From: JBBDIJ01 sp040880485
Lineage (GTDB): Bacteria; Bacteroidota; Rhodothermia; Balneolales; Balneolaceae
Length of the DNA: 64,000 nucleotides
NCBI GenBank assembly: GCA_040880485.1
Contig: JBBDIJ010000007.1
Span: 1 to 64,000, forward strand
Direction of reading: 5' to 3'
Positions 7,893-16,186 of this stretch are shown piece after piece (the stretch's first letter is position 1; the number at the start of each line of letters is the position of its first letter). The position numbers were made by a program, and so were the translations under genes. The notes below the pieces were generated by a model that saw only the letters and a list, made by a program, of their open reading frames with translations, was not told the origin of the DNA and ran no database searches.

Positions 7893-8771
7893 TTACACAT
7901 GACGCTCCGCGTGGTAGGATGAGCGCACCAGCGGTCCGCTCTCTACATGTTCGATCCCCATCTCCTCTCCGATCCGTTTGTACTCAGCAAAAATATCGGG
8001 GTGAACCCACTCGATCACCGGATGGTGCATTTTTGTGGGCTGCATATACTGCCCGATGGTCACCACATCTACTCCCTGGTCCACACAATCCTGCAACAGC
8101 GTGGCCACCTCCTCTTCGGTCTCACCCAGCCCCACCATAATGCCGGTCTTGGTACGCAGCCCGCTCTCCCGGGTCCGCCGGAGCAGTTCCAGAGAGCGTT
8201 CGTACCGCGCCTGAGGCCGGACAGCGCGATAGAGACGAGGCACCGTCTCCAGGTTGTGGCTCAGTACATCGGGCGGGGTATCGATCACAATCTGCAATGC
8301 CTCCCACACCCCTCTGAAATCGGGGATCAGCGACTCGATCGTAACTCCCGGAATCTCCTCTCGTAAAAGCCGGTGGCACTCCGCAAAGACGGGGGCGCCG
8401 CCATCCTCCCTCTCATCCCGGTTCACAGAGGTGATGACCACATGTTTCAGTTTCATTTTGGCCGCGGCGTCGGTCACACGCTTCGCTTCATCCATATCGA
8501 GGCCTTCGGGTGGGCGGCCGGTCTTGACCGCGCAGAAAGAGCAGGATCGGGTACACACATCTCCCAGAATCATAAAAGTAGCCGTTCCGGCTCCCCAGCA
8601 CTCTCCCATATTCGGGCAACGCGCCTCCGAACAGACCGTATTCAGGTTGTGCGTCCGGATGGTTTCCGCTACCTCTTTAAACTTCTCTCCTGAAGGGAGT
8701 TTTACGCGCAGCCAGTCCGGGCGGCGCTCTGCGGGACTTCCCTTTTCTATGACTTCAAGTTCCTTGATCAT
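7893..8771 (-). CDS. lipA: Lipoyl synthase
   Basis: This 292-residue radical-SAM enzyme inserts two sulfurs into octanoyl chains on lipoyl domains. Both [4Fe-4S] cysteine sets are perfect when numbered from the ATG at 8771: C47-x4-C52-x5-C58 (auxiliary cluster) and C73-x3-C77-xx-C80 (SAM cluster). The late RSSYHAE segment supplies the conserved C-terminal serine ligand. The ATG at 8771 is chosen over a TTG at 8852, because it gives normal length and has AGAGG upstream. It follows lipB, so octanoyl transfer and sulfur insertion are co-encoded. Confidence 0.97.
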   Translation of the reverse strand: MIKELEVIEKGSPAERRPDWLRVKLPSGEKFKEVAETIRTHNLNTVCSEARCPNMGECWGAGTATFMILGDVCTRSCSFCAVKTGRPPEGLDMDEAKRVTDAAAKMKLKHVVITSVNRDEREDGGAPVFAECHRLLREEIPGVTIESLIPDFRGVWEALQIVIDTPPDVLSHNLETVPRLYRAVRPQARYERSLELLRRTRESGLRTKTGIMVGLGETEEEVATLLQDCVDQGVDVVTIGQYMQPTKMHHPVIEWVHPDIFAEYKRIGEEMGIEHVESGPLVRSSYHAERHV

Positions 8772-8866
8772 AATATCTGAACCTCTGTACGGGCCGTCTG
8801 TTCCAAATTCCGGCCCTTCCAGGTTGTGAACCGAAAGAACAGGCCATTCCAAATGTACAAAAAAAG

Positions 8867-9577
8867 CTAATCGCTTTCAGGCATCCCGGCAACTGGAACC
8901 ATCTCTGCTTCGAACACATCGCCAAAGTGGCGGGTCAGGGCTTTTTTTACCTCCTCTTCGTCCAGCTTTTGGCCAGCCAGTCCGGAGAGAGTGGCCACAC
9001 TACGGTCGTTAATGCCGCACGGTACGATGTGGTTGAACCAGGTGAGATCGGTATTTACATTCAGGGCAAACCCGTGCATGGTCACCCACCGGGAGCAGCG
9101 AATACCCAGGGCACACACTTTTTTGCCGCCTATCCAGACACCGGTGAGACCCTCTTCACGCTCCCCCTTTAAACCGAAATCGGCGCATGTACGAATCACC
9201 ACCTCCTCCAGTGAACGCAGATAGCGGTGAATGTCGGTAAAGTAGCGGCCCAGATCCAGGATGGGATAGCCAACGATCTGGCCGGGGCCGTGATAGGTGA
9301 TATCGCCCCCCCGGTCGATCTCCACAAACTCCGCCTCCAGCTTTTTGAGCTCAGCCATGCTCCGCAGCAGGTGGGCGGCATTACCGCTCTTGCCCAGCGT
9401 ATAGACGTGCGAATGTTCGGTATAGAGCAGAAGATCCGCGTTTTCGGCCGGTAACGCCGGGTTCTTCCTGCGCTTCAGCTTCTCCTGAACCAGCCGGCCC
9501 TGGAGCTCACGCTGAAGCTGCCACGCCTCCCGGTAGGGCAAATGCCCCGTATCGTACACCTCTATCCGGTTTGCCAT
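8867..9577 (-). CDS. lipB: Octanoyltransferase LipB
   Basis: The 236-residue protein is LipB, which moves octanoate from acyl-carrier protein to lipoyl domains. It has the RGGDITYHGPGQIVGYPI signature, the catalytic lysine region GGKKVCALGIR and the nucleophile C187 in VPCGINDRSV. It lies 63 bp downstream of lpd and upstream of lipA, all on the minus strand, forming a lipoic-acid cluster. Confidence 0.97.
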   Translation of the reverse strand: MANRIEVYDTGHLPYREAWQLQRELQGRLVQEKLKRRKNPALPAENADLLLYTEHSHVYTLGKSGNAAHLLRSMAELKKLEAEFVEIDRGGDITYHGPGQIVGYPILDLGRYFTDIHRYLRSLEEVVIRTCADFGLKGEREEGLTGVWIGGKKVCALGIRCSRWVTMHGFALNVNTDLTWFNHIVPCGINDRSVATLSGLAGQKLDEEEVKKALTRHFGDVFEAEMVPVAGMPESD

Positions 9578-9640
9578 TCCACTTTTGCTCCATGTGGTCA
9601 GAAGGTCCGGCGCCCGGCGGTAAGCGTCGGTCTGAACCTG

Positions 9641-11062
9641 CTACTTCTTCGGCTTGCTGCCCAGATGTACACCCTCGCCGTACGCCTCAGCGACCGCTTC
9701 CATAATCGCTTCACTCATGGTCGGGTGCGGATGTACGGCCCGGATGATCTCCTCTCCGGTGGTCTCCAGATCCCGGGCCACAACCGCTTCGGCGATCAAC
9801 TCGGTAACATGGGATCCAATCATGTGGCAGCCGAGCCACTCTCCATATTTGGCATCAAAAATCACCTTCACAAAGCCCTCTTCGTGGCCCAGTCCGGTCG
9901 CCTTGCCGCTGGCCGAGAAGGGGAATTTGCCCACTTTAATGTCGTACCCTTCCTCTTTGGCCTGCTTCTCGGTTAGGCCTACTGACGCTACCTGGGGCTC
10001 GCAGTAGGTACACCCCGGAATGTTGTCGTAACGCATGGTGGGCGGGTTGTGGCCTGCCAGCTTCTCTACACAGTGGGTCGCCTCGTGAGACGCCTTGTGT
10101 GCGAGCCAGGGGCCGCCTGCCACATCACCGATGGCGTAGATGTTGTCCGCCGAGGTCTGGCAGGTATCGCGATCGATCTCGATGGTGCCTTTTTCAAACT
10201 TCACACCCGCTTTATCGAGTCCCAGATTCTCTACATTGCCCACAACGCCTACGGCAGAGAGCACCACATCGGCATCCACCTTCTCCTCCCCTTTCGGGGT
10301 CTTGATGGTCACCTTCGCACCGCCCCCTTTCTTCTTCTCCACCTTCTCGACAGAGCTTTTGGTGTGGATGGTCATTCCTTTCTTCTTGTAGATCTTGCCC
10401 AGCTCCTTGCCGATCTCTTCATCCTCGATGGGCAGCAGGCGATCCTGCAGCTCCACAAGCGTCACTTCAGTACCAATGGTATGGTAGAACCAGGCGAACT
10501 CTACGCCTATGGCTCCGGCTCCCACAACCACCATCTTTTTGGGCTGCTTCTCGAGCTTCATCGCCTGTTCGTATCCCAGAACCACTTTTCCGTCGATCTC
10601 CAGATTGGGAAGCTGCCGCGGGCGGGCGCCGGTGGCTATAATAAAGTGCTTCGCCTTTACGGTCTCCGTCTTCTTTCCTTTTTCGTCCTGAATGGCGAGC
10701 TCTTTGGCCGACTCGAACACACCGGTTCCGGCAATCACTTCAATCTTGTTGGTCTTCAACAGAAAGCGAACCCCTTTGCTCATCTTGTCCGCCACACCGC
10801 GGCTGCGGGAGATCATCCCCTTGAAATCGACTGCCGCATCTTTCACTTTTATGCCGTACTCCTTCGCACTCCCGATCGATTCAAACACCTCCGCAGAGCG
10901 AAGCAGCGCTTTGGTCGGGATGCAACCGATGTTGAGGCAGACTCCCCCGAGATCTTTTTTCTCTACCACTGCCGTTTTGAACCCGAGCTGAGAAGCGCGG
11001 ATGGCCGCTACATACCCACCGGGACCCGACCCGATTACACAAACATCAAATTCTTTAGCCAT
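9641..11062 (-). CDS. lpd: Dihydrolipoyl dehydrogenase (E3)
   Basis: The 473-residue flavoprotein reoxidises dihydrolipoamide in 2-oxo acid dehydrogenase complexes. It has the FAD motif GSGPGGYVAA at residues 11-20, the redox disulfide C42-LNIG-C47, the NAD-binding GAGAIGVEFAWF, and the C-terminal catalytic HPHPTMSEAIMEA. The ATG at 11062 is the conserved start and an in-frame codon at 11116 is not. It sits upstream of lipB-lipA but no E1 or E2 gene is in the window. The charged KKKGGGAK loop in the NAD domain is an unremarkable insertion. Confidence 0.97.
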   Translation of the reverse strand: MAKEFDVCVIGSGPGGYVAAIRASQLGFKTAVVEKKDLGGVCLNIGCIPTKALLRSAEVFESIGSAKEYGIKVKDAAVDFKGMISRSRGVADKMSKGVRFLLKTNKIEVIAGTGVFESAKELAIQDEKGKKTETVKAKHFIIATGARPRQLPNLEIDGKVVLGYEQAMKLEKQPKKMVVVGAGAIGVEFAWFYHTIGTEVTLVELQDRLLPIEDEEIGKELGKIYKKKGMTIHTKSSVEKVEKKKGGGAKVTIKTPKGEEKVDADVVLSAVGVVGNVENLGLDKAGVKFEKGTIEIDRDTCQTSADNIYAIGDVAGGPWLAHKASHEATHCVEKLAGHNPPTMRYDNIPGCTYCEPQVASVGLTEKQAKEEGYDIKVGKFPFSASGKATGLGHEEGFVKVIFDAKYGEWLGCHMIGSHVTELIAEAVVARDLETTGEEIIRAVHPHPTMSEAIMEAVAEAYGEGVHLGSKPKK

Positions 11063-11257
11063 AACTCTGAAGTTAGTCGATTGGAAAATGGAATAAGCTC
11101 CGGCCAGTCCTGTCACGGAGCCTCGGAAGCCAATAATTCAGCATGGGAAAGGTAATGAACTTCCGCCATTTTCGTAAATGGTTCGGGCGACTGTTCTTCA
11201 ATGCTCAAATCTCTACAAGAGGGTGCATTGTGCCCTGGAGGCCGCTGCGGGCTGTTC

Positions 11258-11746
11258 TCAGGTGCTGGTCTCCAGTGTCATAAACCAGAACATCGGGTCT
11301 CCCAACCGGAATCCGGCCCTCTCGTAGAGCCTGCTCGCCGGATTGTCTTCCCTCACCTCCAGGGTCAGCTTGCAGCAACCGCTCTCACGTGCCTTCTGCT
11401 CTACCTTTTTGAGCAAGGCCCTGCCGATCCCGCGCCCCCGGTACTCTTCCAGCACCCCCAGATCGTGGATGTTGATGAGCCGCGCCCCGTGAAAGGTGGA
11501 AAAGCCGTAAAAACAGACCGCCACCCCCACCGGTTTTCCCTCAAGACGCGCCAGAAATGCGAAAGCTCCCGGAAATTGCCGCAGTTCTCCGATCAGGCGC
11601 TCGCGTACCTCTTTATCCAGCTCTCTGCCGCGCCCCATCGGGTCAGCCGCGTAGCGGTTCACCAGATGGAGCAGCGCAGCCGCATCGTCAGGGTTCTCCA
11701 GATCCGCTTCGGTAATGGATACTTTTTCCATATTTTTTTTGTTCAT
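11258..11746 (-). CDS. GNAT-family N-acetyltransferase
   Basis: The 162-residue protein is a GNAT acetyltransferase using acetyl-CoA. The pyrophosphate-binding loop RGRGIGRALL and the preceding beta-strand INIHDLGVLEEY are clear, followed by SRLYERAGFRLGD, the usual motif B. The substrate is unknown. The start may be ATG at 11746 or the internal ATG five codons later. It is divergent from the metzincin lipoprotein, with 54 bp between them, so the two probably share a promoter region. Confidence 0.88.
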   Translation of the reverse strand: MNKKNMEKVSITEADLENPDDAAALLHLVNRYAADPMGRGRELDKEVRERLIGELRQFPGAFAFLARLEGKPVGVAVCFYGFSTFHGARLINIHDLGVLEEYRGRGIGRALLKKVEQKARESGCCKLTLEVREDNPASRLYERAGFRLGDPMFWFMTLETST

Positions 11747-11800
11747 ATAGCTGGAGTATAGCCTTTGCCTGACAAAAGAACCATATCACAACCCTCTGTA

Positions 11801-12628
11801 ATGCCCAAAAGAACCCTTTCAAGCCCGTTCGCACCACTCCTGACCCTCCTTATGATGGCTGTCCTGGCCAGTGGTGTCGCCTCCTGCGACAACAGCCCTA
11901 CCGACTCCGACCCAAACGGAGATTCGAACGGCGACGGGAACGGCAATGGCAGCCCCGATCCGGAGTTCTCCCACACCGCCGGGCCCGGCTCTAGCGCCGA
12001 AGCCTTTCTGTTGAATGACCGATTCGACCATATCGTGATGGAGTTACAGTATATGCCGGGGGCGGAACCGGACCAGGGTGCACTGGACGAGCTCACCTCC
12101 TTTCTGGAGCAGTGGACGGGCAAGGTATCTGTAGAGCTGCACGGGCCCACGGAGATCGACGCCGGCGGGGAAGGCCCCTACAGTGCCAATGCGATTCGGG
12201 CACTGGAGGAGGAGCACCGCACGCAGTACAGCGAGGGGAATACTCTGGCCGTCTACTGCATCTATGTGGACGGGGAGTACGAATCGAGAGCGAATGTGCT
12301 GGGCATCGCCTACTACAACACCTCCTGTGCGCTCTTCGACGAGCCGATAGAAGGAGTCTCCGGGTCACTCGGACAGCCCTCTCGCAGGCAGGTGGAGGGT
12401 TCGGTATTGAATCACGAGCTGGGGCACCTGTTAGGGCTGGTGAACAGCGGACTGGATCAGCAGGAGGATCATCACGACCAGCCCAACGGAGCGCACTGCA
12501 CAGACGAGTCGTGCCTGATGTACTACGCCGTACGAACTACAGACTTCTTTGCTAATCTCTTTGACGGCTCCATTCCGGAGCTGGATGAGTTTTGTGCGGA
12601 AGATATTCAGGCTCTGCAAGCGGAGTAA
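11801..12628 (+). CDS. Metzincin-like zinc metalloprotease lipoprotein
   Basis: The 275-residue product starts with a signal sequence and lipobox VASC (C29), then an Asn/Asp/Gly-rich linker rich in NGDGN, so it should be a surface or periplasmic lipoprotein. The catalytic region has HELGHLLGLVN (residues 205-215) and a Met-turn-like ESCLMYY near residue 240, matching metzincins. The third metal ligand position is Asn instead of the classic His or Asp. Three pairs of cysteines may form disulfides. The ATG at 11801 is used because the upstream TTG gives no better signal peptide. Two copies of the dispersed motif lie in the 82-bp gap to the convergent gene. Confidence 0.8.
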   Translation: MPKRTLSSPFAPLLTLLMMAVLASGVASCDNSPTDSDPNGDSNGDGNGNGSPDPEFSHTAGPGSSAEAFLLNDRFDHIVMELQYMPGAEPDQGALDELTSFLEQWTGKVSVELHGPTEIDAGGEGPYSANAIRALEEEHRTQYSEGNTLAVYCIYVDGEYESRANVLGIAYYNTSCALFDEPIEGVSGSLGQPSRRQVEGSVLNHELGHLLGLVNSGLDQQEDHHDQPNGAHCTDESCLMYYAVRTTDFFANLFDGSIPELDEFCAEDIQALQAE

Positions 12629-12640
12629 CGGTTCAACCCG
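12629..12640 (+). repeat. Dispersed motif copy
   Basis: CGGTTCAACCCG begins at the base right after the TAA of the metalloprotease gene. Confidence 0.45.
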
Positions 12641-12699
12641 CCAGATTGCCCATCGGTCGACGAATCTCTGCAACCTTTGTATATGCAATCAAGAGAGCA

Positions 12700-12710
12700 G
12701 GTTCAACCCG
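12700..12710 (+). repeat. Dispersed motif copy
   Basis: GGTTCAACCCG abuts the stop codon of the minus-strand YwqK-like gene, so both convergent genes in this gap end on a copy. Confidence 0.45.
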
Positions 12711-13208
12711 CTACTCCTGCGGTACCAGAGTCTCTGTCAGTTCCCCATGTTCATAGACTTCGTGAGCAATCAGGTTGCCCTCCTGATCCCAGACTCTCAT
12801 CGCGCCGTGATACTCTTGATCCTCATCCATTCCCACTTCGGCCTTCATCTGACCGTTTTCGAACCACTGGCGCACATGAAATGGAAAGAACTCCTCCTGA
12901 ATCTGGCCGTTTTCATACCAGGAGGTGACCGCCCATCCGTTTTCAGTTCGCAGATGGTGAGCCTGCCGGTTTCCATTCCGAAAGTAGAAAGTGATCTCCT
13001 GCCGGACGCCCTCTTCGTAATGCGCTTCCAGCTTCAGTGAACCATCCTCAAACCAGTCTCTCACCTCACCCGTATGGGGCTCCTGTTCTCCGATTCCATG
13101 CAACAGCTCCTCGCGGTAGATAAAACCGGGATAGACCTCTTTAACACGTGGAATGAGGTCGCAGGCCGCAAAGCCCATCAGGATTAGCAGTATCCACCCT
13201 TTTTTCAT
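12711..13208 (-). CDS. YwqK/MORN-variant repeat lipoprotein
   Basis: The 165-residue protein has a short signal peptide ending in the lipobox GFAAC (C16). Repeats of the YwqK (MORN variant) type follow: DWFEDGSLKLEAHYEEG, YFRNGNRQAHHL, WYENGQIQEEF, WFENGQMKAEV and VWDQEGNLIAHEVY. Such repeats form a beta-rich solenoid. In Bacteroidota, family members are often annotated as part of toxin-antitoxin systems, but no cognate partner is adjacent here. Function unknown; an envelope location is inferred from the lipobox. Confidence 0.8.
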   Translation of the reverse strand: MKKGWILLILMGFAACDLIPRVKEVYPGFIYREELLHGIGEQEPHTGEVRDWFEDGSLKLEAHYEEGVRQEITFYFRNGNRQAHHLRTENGWAVTSWYENGQIQEEFFPFHVRQWFENGQMKAEVGMDEDQEYHGAMRVWDQEGNLIAHEVYEHGELTETLVPQE

Positions 13209-13398
13209 GATCCCCTCTGTTGTGGAAGCAAAATCGCTGCCCAGATGCTGTTTGGAGCAACCGAGGTGTTGTCATTCCGGTCAGTCTATGAAAAAAGTGC
13301 TCAAGCTGCAATAGCCGGCCGAATGGCCGTATTGCAGCCTGTCTGGCGATCCGCGCCACAACTACGCACGGCAGCACTGGAACGCACTGCCCGCAGAA

Positions 13399-15006
13399 TC
13401 AGCCTCTCTTGTACTTGTACAGGTTCTCGACACCTACCTTCTCTTCGGCCTGATTGAGCGCATACTGGCTCTCGAACAGCACGATCGGATTCTCTTCCAA
13501 ATCGCGCGTTACATAGGTAGAGTAGCTCTGTTGAAGCTTCTTTGCCACTTCCCGGTCTTTGGGCAGCCAGCGGGCCGAGTGATAACTCATCGACTGCTTC
13601 ACAAGCTCCACTCCATACTCGGCCATCATCCGGTGATCCACCACCTCGAACTGCAGCACCCCTACTGTTCCCAGCAGCAGCTCATTCCCCACCCCGTCGG
13701 GTACTTCAAATACGTGCACCACTCCCTCTTCGGAGAGCTGTTTGAGCCCCTCACGCAGCTGTTTGCGCTTGAAGGGGTCTTTGGTGGAGACCTTCATAAA
13801 GTGCTCGGGCGTAAAGAGAGGAATCACGTTGAACTCCACCGGGTCTCCGCTATAGAGCGTACTGCCAATCCGGAAAAACCCGGGGCTGAATAGCGACACG
13901 ATATCTCCCGGCCAGGCCTCCTCCAGCAGGTTCCTCTCGTCGCCCATCAGCGTGTGCGGTGTGGAGAGTTTTACTTTTTTTCCGGTCTGCGCGTGAACCA
14001 CCTCCTGCCCCCGCTTGAACTTGCCGGAGGTGATGCGCACAAATGCAGCACAGTCGCGATGGTCGGGGTTCATGTTCGCCTGCAGCTTGAAGATAAATCC
14101 GCTGAAAGGGGCGTCCAGGGCATGCGGTTCTCCCTCTGTAGCCGTGTAGCTCTGCGGTGGCGGGGCCAGGTCCCGGAAGTAGCGCAGGAACACATCGAGG
14201 CCAAAGTTGTGAAGCGCGGAACCGAAAAAGACCGGTGTGACTCCCCCCATTTTAAAGAGCTCGCGATCCATCCCTTCAAACATATCTTCGATCAGCAGAA
14301 TCTCCTCCTCGAGCTGCGCCCTTTCGCTCTCCGATAGAGAGGTCTTGTCCAGCCCCTCCTCCAGATTCACCACCTTCGTGATCGCTTTTTTCGCGCCGTG
14401 ATCGTTCTTCAGGTAGAGGTGAAGCTCACGGCCTATGAGGTCGTAAATTCCTTCAAAATCCTGTCCGTAGCCTACTGGCCAGCTCGCCGGAACCGCCTCG
14501 ATCCCCAGCTTGCTCTCAATATTGCTCAACACTTCGAGCGGCTCCATACCGGGGCGGTCGCACTTGTTCACAAAGGTAATCACCGGAACCTGCCTCATTT
14601 TACACACTTCGAAGAGCTTTTCGGTCTGCTCCTCTACCCCTTTGGCGACGTCAATCACCATCAGGCCACTGTCGGCTGCCACCAGCGTCCTCAGGGTATC
14701 TTCCGAAAAGTCTTTGTGACCCGGTGTATCGAGCAGGTTGTAGCGAATCCCGTCCTTTTCGAAGCGGAGCACAGAGGAGGTCACCGAAATCCCGCGCTCC
14801 TTCTCGATGGCCATCCAGTCGGAAGCGGCGTAACGCGACGCTTTTCGCTGCCGGATGGAACCCGCCTCATGGATTGCACCGCCGTACAGCAGCAGCTTCT
14901 CTGTGAGGGTCGTCTTCCCGGCATCCGGGTGAGAGATGATAGCAAACGTGCGGCGCTGATGCGCCTCTTTTAAAATTCTGTCGGTATCTGTAAGCGTTTC
15001 GGGCAC
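13399..15006 (-). CDS. prfC: Peptide chain release factor 3
   Basis: The 535-residue GTPase RF3 removes RF1/RF2 from ribosomes after termination. G1 is SHPDAGKTT (residues 25-33), G2 is the ERGISVTSSV region, G3 is DTPGHKDFSED and G4 is NKCDRP. The AIHEAGSIRQRKASRYAASDW stretch distinguishes RF3 from EF-G and LepA. The start is GTG at 15006. Length is normal. Confidence 0.97.
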   Translation of the reverse strand: MPETLTDTDRILKEAHQRRTFAIISHPDAGKTTLTEKLLLYGGAIHEAGSIRQRKASRYAASDWMAIEKERGISVTSSVLRFEKDGIRYNLLDTPGHKDFSEDTLRTLVAADSGLMVIDVAKGVEEQTEKLFEVCKMRQVPVITFVNKCDRPGMEPLEVLSNIESKLGIEAVPASWPVGYGQDFEGIYDLIGRELHLYLKNDHGAKKAITKVVNLEEGLDKTSLSESERAQLEEEILLIEDMFEGMDRELFKMGGVTPVFFGSALHNFGLDVFLRYFRDLAPPPQSYTATEGEPHALDAPFSGFIFKLQANMNPDHRDCAAFVRITSGKFKRGQEVVHAQTGKKVKLSTPHTLMGDERNLLEEAWPGDIVSLFSPGFFRIGSTLYSGDPVEFNVIPLFTPEHFMKVSTKDPFKRKQLREGLKQLSEEGVVHVFEVPDGVGNELLLGTVGVLQFEVVDHRMMAEYGVELVKQSMSYHSARWLPKDREVAKKLQQSYSTYVTRDLEENPIVLFESQYALNQAEEKVGVENLYKYKRG

Positions 15007-15157
15007 GGTCGTTCTAATCTGATTTGGGGCAGCCCCTGCCGGTGGTATCGGCCGGATGCTACAGGGTTGCTGGCCTCCGCTGCAAGCCGCAACCGATTAC
15101 AGGGGGCACAGAGGCGTATTGCTGCCAAGCCTTAAAAATACGAATGTATTCCCCCGA

Positions 15158-16024
15158 TCAAAAGAGGCCAAGTTGCGCTCCTCTTCGGTCCACGGGCCAC
15201 TCCGGCATCGGTTTTACATCAACCAGCCGGGCCAGCTCCCGGTGAAAGTAGCGTGCTATCTCCGGAGCACTCACGCTGTCGGGCGCGTGAATAAAGACGT
15301 AGGGGTGCCGCCCGTCCAGAATCCAGTCCGCCACAATGATGGCCCACTCTTTGAGCCAGGCCTCGTTGTTCGGCACATCGTTGGCTCCCACATAGCGCAG
15401 GAAAGGCCGGGAGCCGGTCGGGTCGAACCGGACCGGAAGCTTCGGTTTCTTCTTCTGCGCCTCCACTATGGAAGGCTCGCTCCCTTTCAGGCTGTGAAGC
15501 CGCCTGGTGTCGAACACCACCCGGTCGATATTCAGATTCCTGAGCAGATGCACCAGATGGTTCTCCTTTTTCCCTTTGTCGAAGTAGTCGGGATGCCTCA
15601 CTTCCAGAGCGTAGGCGTACTCTGCAGGAAGGGAGCCCAGCATCTCCTCCAGAACGGAGAACTGCCGGTAGGAGAAACGGTCGTCCAACTGGATATGAAA
15701 CGGCCCCAGATGGTCCCGGATCGGTTCAAACCGGTCTATAAAACTCAGGATCTCATCTCCGGCGCCGGCCAGCTGCTTTTCGTGAGTAATACCCCTGGGA
15801 AACTTAAAACAGAACTTGAACCCGTCGGGAACCGCTTCACCCCACCTCTCCACCGTCTTCGGGTCGGGCGTGCGGTAGAAGGTAGTGTTCCCCTCCACCG
15901 CATTAAAAACCGAGGCGTACTGGCTCAGAAAGGAGTCCGGCGTGGCATCTTCGGTGTAGAAGCGGCCCACCCACTCTTTCAGGCTCCATCTTGTTGTACC
16001 GATATGGTATTTGACGATAGTCAC
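15158..16024 (-). CDS. DUF72 (YecE-like) protein
   Basis: The product belongs to the DUF72 family, a TIM-barrel-like fold of unknown function. Signatures are YHIGTTRWSLKEWVGRFY at the start, FNAVEGNTTFYRTP, FCFKFPRGITHEKQ, and a late YVFIHAPDSVSAPEIA. Homology begins right after a GTG at 16024, giving 288 residues. An ATG at 16171 would add 49 residues unlike the family and reach into the region upstream of the divergent symporter gene, so the GTG is preferred but not proven. The C terminus ends with AQLGLF. Confidence 0.85.
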   Translation of the reverse strand: MTIVKYHIGTTRWSLKEWVGRFYTEDATPDSFLSQYASVFNAVEGNTTFYRTPDPKTVERWGEAVPDGFKFCFKFPRGITHEKQLAGAGDEILSFIDRFEPIRDHLGPFHIQLDDRFSYRQFSVLEEMLGSLPAEYAYALEVRHPDYFDKGKKENHLVHLLRNLNIDRVVFDTRRLHSLKGSEPSIVEAQKKKPKLPVRFDPTGSRPFLRYVGANDVPNNEAWLKEWAIIVADWILDGRHPYVFIHAPDSVSAPEIARYFHRELARLVDVKPMPEWPVDRRGAQLGLF

Positions 16025-16186
16025 AGGCGGTCGTTGATCCTGGTTTTGCTCAAATAACGGAATTTCGGGGAATAATGATCCACTGTTCGCTATATTCACG
16101 CCAGTTGCAGCTATACCTCGATGCCGGGCCCCTCGGAACCTTCCGGGCAGAACCGGCCGGAACCCCAACACCGCCGACGACAGACC

